Assembly: GCA_030613225.1 (NCBI GenBank)
Contig: JAUWMJ010000161.1
Location: 1-7,135, forward strand
DNA from: Desulfobacterales bacterium
GTDB taxonomy: Bacteria; Desulfobacterota; Desulfobacteria; Desulfobacterales; JAUWMJ01
DNA: 7,135 bases
Direction: 5' to 3'
A program made the translations under genes and the position numbers. The notes beneath the pieces are model-generated. The model was not told the origin of the DNA. It did not search any database and was given only the letters and a program-made list of their open reading frames with translations. The first letter of the stretch is position 1. Each line of letters starts with the position of its first letter. This document shows positions 1 through 4,805 of this stretch, in pieces.

Positions 1-1
1 T

Positions 2-715
2 CCTGCAGATCATGTTGTTCGTGATAATAGTGTTTTTCAAGATAAACTTAAATCAGCAATAAAACTTGCAGATGAGGGTTTTGTTGTTACATTCGGCATA
101 AGGCCTCATTACCCGGAAACAGGTTATGGATATATTGAAGGTGGGAAAGAGTTATCTGGCGGAGCATTGTCAATAAAAAGATTTGTCGAAAAGCCGGATA
201 TAAAGACAGCAAAAGAGTATTTAAAAGCCGGCAACTTCTTCTGGAACAGCGGAATGTTTGCTTTCAGGGCATCTGTCATTATGGATGAATTTAAAGTCTT
301 TGAGCCGGAGCTTTTTAAAAGAATGAGTAATTTGGTTGCGGTAAAAGAGACGGTGGCAAAGGTGGATTATGAAAAGCTGCCTAATATATCTATTGACTAT
401 GCAATAATGGAAAGGACGGACAAGGGAGCTGTTTTGCCTTCGGATTTCGGGTGGAGCGATATCGGATCATGGAAATCTCTTTATGACTTTTTCCCAAAGG
501 ATGATGAAGGCAATGTTATTAAGGGGGATGTTATTGCAAAAAAGACCCGAAACTGTTTAATCATTGGAAGTGAGAGACTTATTGCAGTGAATTGTCTTGA
601 AAATATGGTCGTTGTTGAGACATCCGATTCAGTATTTATTTCAGATATGGAGAACACCCAGGATGTAAAATCGATTGTTACAGAGCTTAAGGAAAAAAAG
701 CGAAAGGAATATTGA
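2..715 (+). CDS. manC: Mannose-1-phosphate guanylyltransferase (GDP-mannose pyrophosphorylase), 5' end cut by the window
   Basis: The reading frame is open from base 2 and gives 237 residues to the stop at 713-715; the true start lies upstream, so the GGSGTRLWP nucleotide-binding loop is not visible. The enzyme makes GDP-mannose from mannose-1-phosphate and GTP in the cytoplasm, for polysaccharide or deoxyhexose synthesis. Visible family motifs, in order: PADHVV at the very start, the RPHYPETGYGYIE stretch, FVEKPD, FFWNSGMFAF, ISIDYAIMER and GWSDIGSW. Together these are diagnostic of the type II GMP/ManC-AlgA nucleotidyltransferase domain. The protein ends in a charged ELKEKKRKEY tail, where bifunctional ManC/AlgA proteins would continue into a cupin phosphomannose isomerase domain (EHH...RPWG). 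No such sequence follows, so this is a short, single-domain form. A palindromic repeat begins 19 bases after the stop, then the aminotransferase gene on the same strand. Confidence 0.93.
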   Translation, partial: PADHVVRDNSVFQDKLKSAIKLADEGFVVTFGIRPHYPETGYGYIEGGKELSGGALSIKRFVEKPDIKTAKEYLKAGNFFWNSGMFAFRASVIMDEFKVFEPELFKRMSNLVAVKETVAKVDYEKLPNISIDYAIMERTDKGAVLPSDFGWSDIGSWKSLYDFFPKDDEGNVIKGDVIAKKTRNCLIIGSERLIAVNCLENMVVVETSDSVFISDMENTQDVKSIVTELKEKKRKEY

Positions 716-734
716 TGGCGAGTTAAATTTGCTT

Positions 735-814
735 TTTACCACGGATTTTCACGGAAATTTCACAGATACTAACAAACCAAAGTTCAGTGGATCTCCGTGC
801 AACTTCGTGGTAAA
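735..814. repeat. Imperfect inverted repeat (TTTACCACG...CGTGGTAAA) between manC and the aminotransferase gene
   Basis: Two 21-base arms, 735-755 and 794-814, are reverse complements at 18 of 21 positions. They read TTTACCACGnAnTTnCACGGA, with about 38 bases between them. The partly matching stretch ACGGAAATTTCACAGA follows the left arm, and weaker complementarity continues inward. The element fills most of the spacer between the two genes and ends 34 bases before the aminotransferase start. It does not code. It looks like a dispersed intergenic foldback repeat; whether it acts as an attenuator or RNA-stabilising stem in a manC-aminotransferase transcript cannot be told from sequence. Confidence 0.75.
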
Positions 815-848
815 TCTTTTTAATCAACAAAACGGAGCTGAATTTATT

Positions 849-1982
849 ATGAAAGTACCTTTACTTGATTTAAAAGCCCAGTATAATTCGATAAGGGAAG
901 AGATTTTAAAGGTCACCCAGGAAGTTTATGAAAGCCAGTATTTTATTCTTGGGCCAAAAGTTGAAGCACTTGAAAAAGAGATAGCTGAATATTGCTCATT
1001 AAAACATGCGATCGGGGTTTCATCCGGGACAGACGCACTGATAGTTTCACTTATAGCCGCAGATATCGGACCTGGAGACAATGTTATTACAACGCCCTAT
1101 ACCTTTTTTGCAACAGCAGGTTCAATTGCCCGGACAGGTGCTGTGCCTGTTTTTGTTGATATAGATCCGGACACCTATAACATTTCAACCGGTGGTATAG
1201 AAAATACTGTTACTGCCATGGCAGATGACCAGCGTTCAAGGCTCAAGGCCATAATGCCTGTTCATCTGTATGGTCAATGTGCTGATATGGATCCGATTTT
1301 AAAGATTGCAGAAAAGCACGGTCTGGTTGTAATAGAGGATGCGGCGCAGGCCATTGGCGCAGAGTATAAAGGGAAACGGGCAGGGTCGATAGGTGATTTC
1401 GGATGCTTTTCTTTTTTTCCTTCAAAAAACCTCGGTGCTTTTGGCGACGGTGGAATTGTTACGACCAATTCAGATGAATTGTATGAAAAACTGAAAATCC
1501 TGCGTGTTCACGGATCTTATCCCAAGTATTATCATAAAATCATCGGGGGTAATTTTCGACTGGACGCCTTGCAGGCAGCAATTGTTTCAGTCAAGCTGAA
1601 ACATCTTGACGGCTGGACTGCCGCACGGCAGGAGAATGCAAACAGATACAGAGAGTTATTTACAAGTGCAGGTCTGGATAATATAAAGCTTCCGGTTGAA
1701 AGTCAGGGGCGCCATATTTATAATCAATTTGTCATCAGTGTGCCGGAAAAAAGAGATGATCTTCGCCTGTTTCTCCAGGAAGCGAAAATAGGAACGGAAG
1801 TTTATTATCCTGTTCCCATGCATCTTCAGGAATGCTTTTCCTATCTGAATTGCAAAAAGGGTGATTTTCCCATTTCCGAGCATGCAGCTTCGCATACCCT
1901 GGCGCTTCCAATATACCCTGAGCTTACGGAGGATCAGCAGGCATATGTAGTCGAAAAGATAAAGGAGTTTTACCTTAATTGA
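849..1982 (+). CDS. DegT/DnrJ/EryC1/StrS-family PLP-dependent sugar aminotransferase
   Basis: A 377-residue protein, the usual full length for the family (fold type I). These enzymes transfer an amino group, usually from glutamate, to a 3- or 4-keto nucleotide sugar for lipopolysaccharide, capsule or glycan synthesis. Visible motifs: N-terminal VPLLDLKAQY; SSGTDAL (58-64, PLP phosphate contacts); TTPYTFFATA (81-90); VHLYGQ.ADMD (138-148); EDAAQAIGAEYKG (163-175, Asp164 pairing with the PLP ring nitrogen); and SFFPSKNLGAFGDGG (188-202) with the predicted Schiff-base Lys193. The C-terminal part contains the family's YNQFVI and VYYPVPMHLQ stretches. The start at 849 is chosen because homologues begin near M-x-VPLLDL and GGAG lies at 834-837, 11 bases upstream. 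An in-frame ATG at 675 would add 58 residues that read through the manC end and the palindromic repeat. The exact sugar substrate cannot be assigned. The gene is probably co-transcribed with manC. Confidence 0.92.
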   Translation: MKVPLLDLKAQYNSIREEILKVTQEVYESQYFILGPKVEALEKEIAEYCSLKHAIGVSSGTDALIVSLIAADIGPGDNVITTPYTFFATAGSIARTGAVPVFVDIDPDTYNISTGGIENTVTAMADDQRSRLKAIMPVHLYGQCADMDPILKIAEKHGLVVIEDAAQAIGAEYKGKRAGSIGDFGCFSFFPSKNLGAFGDGGIVTTNSDELYEKLKILRVHGSYPKYYHKIIGGNFRLDALQAAIVSVKLKHLDGWTAARQENANRYRELFTSAGLDNIKLPVESQGRHIYNQFVISVPEKRDDLRLFLQEAKIGTEVYYPVPMHLQECFSYLNCKKGDFPISEHAASHTLALPIYPELTEDQQAYVVEKIKEFYLN

Positions 1983-1999
1983 GCGAAAAACGCTCAATT
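1977..1999 (+). terminator. Hairpin overlapping the aminotransferase stop codon, possible weak terminator
   Basis: AATTGAGCG (1977-1985) and CGCTCAATT (1991-1999) form a perfect 9-bp stem with an AAAAA loop. The stem includes the TGA stop at 1980-1982. The bases that follow (GTCTGTTGTTTGTGG) are only moderately T-rich, so it is not a textbook intrinsic terminator. Its position at the end of the plus-strand genes supports a 3'-end role. Confidence 0.45.
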
Positions 2000-2031
2000 G
2001 TCTGTTGTTTGTGGTTTGTTGACTGTCGTTA

Positions 2032-2069
2032 TGAGGCCTTTGAAAAATTACCATTTTTCAAAGGCCTCA
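2032..2069. terminator. 17-bp perfect hairpin between convergent genes, probable bidirectional terminator or palindromic repeat
   Basis: The arms 2032-2048 (TGAGGCCTTTGAAAAAT) and 2053-2069 are exact reverse complements with the 4-base loop TACC. The hairpin lies 49 bases after the aminotransferase stop and 5 bases beyond the stop of the convergent PilZ gene, so it could end transcripts from both strands. The A/T runs sit next to the loop rather than after the stem, which is unlike a standard intrinsic terminator. A dispersed palindrome is therefore an equal possibility. Confidence 0.5.
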
Positions 2070-2074
2070 CTGTT

Positions 2075-2434
2075 TCAACGATTCCTGTTTTTCCGGGAGT
2101 GATAGGTTTTTATAAATTTCGTAATAATTTGGATATTTTCATCGTGTGTTCCAAGAAAGCTGATGCCGGTTTCATATTTATCGGATTTATCCTTTTTTGA
2201 ATGGGCGACTTTTCCTTTTATTTCCATTATATTATTTTCCAGGTCTATGGACATGAGTAAAATAAATTCAGATTCAATAGGATATGCTGATTTTAGAAGG
2301 ATTCCACCCTGGCTGATATTTAAAGTTTCACCCATTCCTTCCCCGATTTCAGTACCTTTTTTATCAAGGCAAACATAAGAAACAACGTTGCGTGTTTCTA
2401 CCCTTGGATATTCCCTGTTATCTGTTTTTGGCAT
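2075..2434 (-). CDS. Stand-alone PilZ domain protein, predicted c-di-GMP receptor
   Basis: 119 residues, essentially one PilZ domain. The c-di-GMP binding signature is intact: R7-EYP-R11 (RxxxR) near the N terminus and N39-I-S41-Q-G-G44 ((D/N)xSxxG) on the following strand. The beta-rich core follows (ILLKSAYPIESEF, IMEIKGKVAHS) and then ETGISFLG, typical of the end of the barrel. A C-terminal basic tail (YHSRKNRNR) follows a short helix. No signal peptide or membrane segment is seen, so it should be cytosolic. PilZ proteins alter motility, secretion or polysaccharide export when c-di-GMP binds; the target here is unknown. The gene is convergent with the manC-aminotransferase pair, and that neighbourhood is only suggestive of a polysaccharide link. 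No good Shine-Dalgarno sequence precedes the ATG at 2434, and the upstream DNA is repetitive. Confidence 0.88.
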   Translation of the reverse strand: MPKTDNREYPRVETRNVVSYVCLDKKGTEIGEGMGETLNISQGGILLKSAYPIESEFILLMSIDLENNIMEIKGKVAHSKKDKSDKYETGISFLGTHDENIQIITKFIKTYHSRKNRNR

Positions 2435-2450
2435 AATAATATTTGTAGGC

Positions 2451-2524
2451 GTTCACGGGTTCAAAGGTTTACCCGCCTTTGGCGGCGCCGTAGGCGACCA
2501 GGGTTCAGAGGTTCAAGGTTCTTT
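2451..2524. repeat. GTTCA-type short direct repeats flanking a GC-rich palindrome
   Basis: Degenerate units of the form GGTTCAAAG/GGGTTCAGA/GGTTCAAGG occur at about 2451-2470 and again at 2501-2524, in the same orientation. Between them, 2475-2495 is a near-palindrome GCCTnnGGCGnCGCCnnAGGC, with mismatches at two paired positions and the centre. The local composition is far more G+C-rich than the surroundings. This looks like a dispersed intergenic repeat rather than coding DNA. Confidence 0.5.
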
Positions 2525-2579
2525 TAGTTCCCTGGCTTCATTTGGAACGTGTATTTATAAGAAAAACGCCATCTTCGAC

Positions 2580-2612
2580 AGGCCTGTCTGCGTGCACCGC
2601 ACAGGCAGGCCT
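2580..2612. repeat. Inverted repeat AGGCCTGTCTG / CAGGCAGGCCT
   Basis: The arms 2580-2590 and 2602-2612 are complementary at 10 of 11 positions, and the exception would be a G-T wobble in RNA. The 11-base loop contains the palindrome GTGCAC. It lies in the gene-free spacer with no adjacent T-run, so a dispersed palindromic repeat is more likely than a terminator. Confidence 0.55.
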
Positions 2613-2719
2613 AATCCAAAATTTGGAGTCAAATTTGCAATTACTTTGGAAAATGACCATGTTCAACGAAGACTTTGGGTCTTTAATGCCTTACTTCGAC
2701 ATTCATCATTCCTTGTTCG

Positions 2720-2915
2720 ATATTCTGCGGTTTAAAAAACGTTAGTAAAAAGAGTTTTATTTACTCGTTAAAATCACAGGCAGTATATTTCGCTTTAAAA
2801 TTTATTTTAGCCCTTACCGTCTGACGCTTTGGATAAATTAAAGGGTGCGAAACTTGATTATATTACAATCAACAAAACTTATAACAAGAAGTATTTAGAT
2901 GGCATAAAACCGTAA
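2720..2915 (+). pseudogene. Possible decayed coding remnant, family not recognised
   Basis: The frame starting TCT at 2820 reads SDALDKLKGAKLDYITIN and continues to a TAA at 2913-2915. This lysine/aspartate-rich stretch looks more like a protein C terminus than random AT-rich DNA. It is closed upstream by a TAG at 2808-2810. The adjacent frame reads a hydrophobic stretch (AVYFALKFILALTV) into a TGA at 2822-2824, exactly where the second frame takes over, as a frameshifted gene would look. There is no plausible start codon with a ribosome site. This is suggestive only; I cannot name a family. Confidence 0.2.
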
Positions 2916-3015
2916 AATGATTAACAGAAAAAAGCACTTAAGTAAAGTCTAAATTAAAAATAGCGCTATACAGACAGCATTGATTCGAATATTTCGTGAA
3001 AATTTATAAGAAAAG

Positions 3016-4029
3016 TCAACTTGCCGAATCAGTATCATATGCCTGTTGTGCTTCTTTTTGAAGTTCTTTCTCCTGGCCGGTGTACCGTGGCGAGAAATGG
3101 AAGATAGTAAATTGTTTTACGCTTGCCATGGCTGCGATTGTGCCAGCCTGGCGGGCGGTGAGATGTTTTTTAGTTTCGGCAATATTTTTATGCTTATCAA
3201 GAAAGGCGGCTTCTATAAAAAGATGATCCGAATCTTTTGCAAAGTCGATAATTTTAGCTGCATTAGACTCATTATATACAACATCTACGATATAAGTTAT
3301 TTTCTGGCCTGGCGTTATAATGGCGATTTGTTTTGCAAGATTACCTAATAAAAATTTCTTTTTCCCTGAAACTCCTTTTTTGATATTTGTTTCAAATTCC
3401 GAATCCGGGGGCTTGTGGTTGAACAAAGCCTGTTTAAAATCATGAAGCCACGAGCCTGTTTCGAGACCAAGAGAATCTAAACCGTCTTTTTTTATATTGA
3501 CATGAAAACGTTCCCTGATGGAAAACCCAAGGCAGGGAATACTGTGGTCAAGCACTACTGCGGATATTGACAGGGCGGGTTCTTCAAATAAAATGCTGCT
3601 GAAAGGTTTTACCTTTGCAGGGCGGACAGGACGGAATTTATCACGACACAGGTACAGGTTAGTAATCAGATGTTTTGGATGTACTTCTGTTAAATGAAAA
3701 CCGAACTGATTGGAAAAATTATCTACCAGATTCCATGAGTATGCGGCGAGTTTACCTTCGACATTTTTAAGAAAACCGGCCGGACCATACATATAAATAA
3801 TTTTTTCCCGGCCAAGAAAGAGACGAAGCAGTCTGTCAAACCCGAAAAAATGATCAATATGTGTGTGGGTAATAAATACATGACTGATTTTGAGAATATC
3901 TCTTGATGAGAGTGAATGGATATCGCCCAGATCAAACAGGACGGCACGTTTTTCCAAAAGAAATGGAATAAAGAGAACCGGGTCGTCAAAAGCCGAATTA
4001 ATAAGTCTGGGATGAAATAAAGGGCGCAT
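3016..4029 (-). CDS. rnz: Ribonuclease Z-like metallo-beta-lactamase fold hydrolase
   Basis: A 337-residue protein of the RNase Z/ElaC family, zinc-dependent endonucleases that remove the 3' trailer from precursor tRNAs in the cytoplasm. The key residues are visible: THTHIDH (54-60) is the HxHxDH zinc motif; DH at 161-162 followed by SIPCLGFSIRERF matches the family's substrate-pocket segment; Asp249 in ITYIVDVVY is the expected metal-bridging Asp; FIEAAF lies at 271-276; HLTARQAG (289-296) and HFSPRY (311-316) are the hallmark C-terminal histidine motifs. Length is slightly above the usual 300-310. The ATG lies 2 bases after the stop of the upstream 139-aa gene (TAATAATG) and lacks its own clear Shine-Dalgarno, so translational coupling is likely. 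Other MBL hydrolases share the first motif, but HLTARQAG/HFSPRY favours RNase Z. No strong terminator follows. Confidence 0.85.
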   Translation of the reverse strand: MRPLFHPRLINSAFDDPVLFIPFLLEKRAVLFDLGDIHSLSSRDILKISHVFITHTHIDHFFGFDRLLRLFLGREKIIYMYGPAGFLKNVEGKLAAYSWNLVDNFSNQFGFHLTEVHPKHLITNLYLCRDKFRPVRPAKVKPFSSILFEEPALSISAVVLDHSIPCLGFSIRERFHVNIKKDGLDSLGLETGSWLHDFKQALFNHKPPDSEFETNIKKGVSGKKKFLLGNLAKQIAIITPGQKITYIVDVVYNESNAAKIIDFAKDSDHLFIEAAFLDKHKNIAETKKHLTARQAGTIAAMASVKQFTIFHFSPRYTGQEKELQKEAQQAYDTDSAS

Positions 4030-4031
4030 TA

Positions 4032-4451
4032 TTATGGCAGGAATTTTTTAACTTGCCTGTTTATTACTGTATAGATTTCTTCATCAGAACCGAAGATATC
4101 AACAGTATCTTTGTGATTTATTAGCTGTTCCAGAACAAAAGCCGTAACATAAATACTTACAACATGGGGCTGTGGCACCAGGTTTCTGAGTGGAGAGATC
4201 TGGTAGTCAACATCAAAATCGTCTGCACGGCCCAGTTTATCGAGGCACAGCTTGATCTGTTCTTCAAGGGAGTTTTTGCTTGTTGTTTCAACAAGACTAT
4301 TTTCCACAAGTTTCATCGCAATTGCATTAGACAAAGGATCAATACAGTCTCTGACAGCGTTTATTGCCATTCTTCGGGCATGTTCCTTTGAGGACTCTAT
4401 TTTTGATATGATACTTGCTTCCCGTGTGCTTGGGCGGAATATCTTTGCCAT
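4032..4451 (-). CDS. Conserved-looking hypothetical protein, unrecognised family
   Basis: 139 residues, soluble, with no signal peptide, membrane segment or cysteine metal motif. The N-terminal part (MAKIFRPSTREASIISKIESSKEHARRMA) is charged and helix-prone, followed by amphipathic helices to about residue 75. The stretch DFDVDYQISPLRNLVPQPHVVSIYV suggests a beta strand or loop. A further helix and an acidic-to-basic C terminus (IFGSDEEIYTVINRQVKKFLP) complete it. I do not recognise the family and assign no function. It is very likely a real gene: a 420-base frame between recJ and rnz on the same strand, AGG about 9 bases before its ATG, and a stop 2 bases from the rnz start. The tight junction implies co-translation with the RNase Z-like protein and perhaps a related role. 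Confidence 0.75.
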   Translation of the reverse strand: MAKIFRPSTREASIISKIESSKEHARRMAINAVRDCIDPLSNAIAMKLVENSLVETTSKNSLEEQIKLCLDKLGRADDFDVDYQISPLRNLVPQPHVVSIYVTAFVLEQLINHKDTVDIFGSDEEIYTVINRQVKKFLP

Positions 4452-4490
4452 TTTGTATTACCTGTCCTTTGGAATATTATTCAATTTTAA

Positions 4491-4512
4491 AACCACGTCC
4501 TTCAGGCGTGTT
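4491..4512. repeat. Hairpin with a single bulged T, resembling an IS200/IS605-type end or REP sequence
   Basis: CACG (4494-4497) pairs with CGTG (4507-4510), and CC (4499-4500) pairs with GG (4505-4506). T4498 is left as a one-base bulge, with a TTCA tetraloop. AA at 4491-4492 could pair with TT at 4511-4512 across one unpaired C. A short imperfect stem with an extrahelical T is the structure recognised by HUH (Y1) transposases of IS200/IS605 elements and their REP-associated relatives. No transposase or tnpB frame is present, so at most this is a relic or a REP-like site. It lies 40 bases upstream of the start of the 139-aa gene. Confidence 0.35.
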
Positions 4513-4543
4513 CAGAGATAATTGGCTTCGCCTGGGTAAATTT

Positions 4544-4686
4544 CAAAGAGTGTCTAAAGTGAGCTAAAGTGCCTAAAATGCCTAAAGTTGTGGTGTCGCT
4601 CTGCTCCATCTTTTTTTAATAAAAATAGACAGCATTCCTTAACTTTAGGCACTTTAGCTCACTTTAGGCACTTTAGTCACTTTAAA
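4544..4686. repeat. Foldback element with tandem CTAAAGTGC arms around an asymmetric core
   Basis: The left arm 4544-4589 and right arm 4641-4686 are both 46 bases. Each holds five units of 8-10 bases: CTAAAGTGC, CTAAAGTGAG and variants on the left, their reverse complements on the right. They would fold into one long imperfect stem. The 51-base core begins GTGGTGTCGCTCTGCTCCA (4590-4608), passes a T-run and A-run, and ends GACAGCATTCCTT (4628-4640). The two core ends are not complementary, which gives the element a direction. A second element with the same core ends but different arm units lies at 6606-6763. It sits in the spacer between recJ and the 139-aa gene. No coding capacity is seen, and no flanking target-site duplication is obvious. 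Confidence 0.8.
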
Positions 4687-4772
4687 CCTGGTGTATCCGA
4701 CAACTCCTTCGAGGGGCAAATAAATGCCACGTCCATCGAGCATGGATTCTTTACTTGTGAAATATTTGTGTT
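4654..4772 (-). pseudogene. Possible small coding remnant running into the foldback element
   Basis: On the minus strand an ATG at 4743 opens MLDGRGIYLPLEGVVGYTR, then runs into the right arm of the foldback element (FKVTKVPKVS) and stops at 4654-4656. The frame is open for 10 codons upstream to a stop. The segment reads like protein, and the IYLPLEG part is faintly like the end of valyl-tRNA synthetases, but a match this short proves nothing. If real, it is the truncated end of a gene whose remainder was lost or displaced by the repeat. It lies about 60 bases downstream of the recJ stop, and no strong ribosome site precedes the ATG. Confidence 0.15.
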
Positions 4773-4805
4773 TTTAATGTTAAAAAAACAAAATTGCAAT
4801 GAAAA

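Larger units (their letters stand above)
2435..3015. other. Gene-free, repeat-rich spacer between the PilZ gene and rnz
   Basis: No convincing gene is present in 581 bases on either strand. Longer open frames here have no domain-like pattern and run through repeats. The stretch holds, in order: GTTCA-based direct repeats with a GC-rich palindrome (2451-2524), an AGGCCTG inverted repeat (2580-2612), a small palindrome TCCAAAATTTGGA (2615-2627), a segment resembling the right half of the foldback elements found elsewhere in the window (2696-2725), a possible coding remnant (2720-2915), and a 10-base palindrome ATAGCGCTAT (2960-2969). The last 300 bases are much more AT-rich than the first. Confidence 0.7.
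4452..4805. other. Spacer between recJ and the 139-aa gene, occupied by repeats
   Basis: This 354-base gap on the recJ strand contains the T-bulged hairpin (4491-4512), the CTAAAGTGC foldback element (4544-4686), a possible coding remnant (4654-4772) and, just after recJ, a minus-strand run of seven T bases (around 4783-4790). That run lacks a convincing stem before it. No complete gene is seen on either strand. Confidence 0.7.

Noticed and set aside
675..848. An in-frame ATG at 675 that would extend the aminotransferase by 58 residues
   Set aside because: The extension overlaps the end of manC and translates the palindromic repeat. Family members begin near VPLLDL, and GGAG precedes the ATG at 849.
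2435..2463. TTGAAC-17-TATTAT on the minus strand just before the PilZ ATG
   Set aside because: The -10 box would lie one base from the ATG, so transcription would begin inside the coding sequence. The -35 lies in the GTTCA repeat.
2388..2745. Plus-strand open frames of 115 and 67 codons in the PilZ-rnz spacer
   Set aside because: They run through GTTCA and AGGCCTG repeats, overlap the PilZ 5' end or each other, and show no domain-like pattern.
2744..2765. AGTAAA/TTTACT inverted repeat
   Set aside because: Only 6 A/T-rich pairs with a 10-base loop; expected by chance in this composition.
2960..2969. ATAGCGCTAT palindrome considered as an rnz terminator
   Set aside because: It has no loop, so it cannot form a terminator stem, although a short minus-strand T-run follows. 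At most it is a small protein-binding palindrome.
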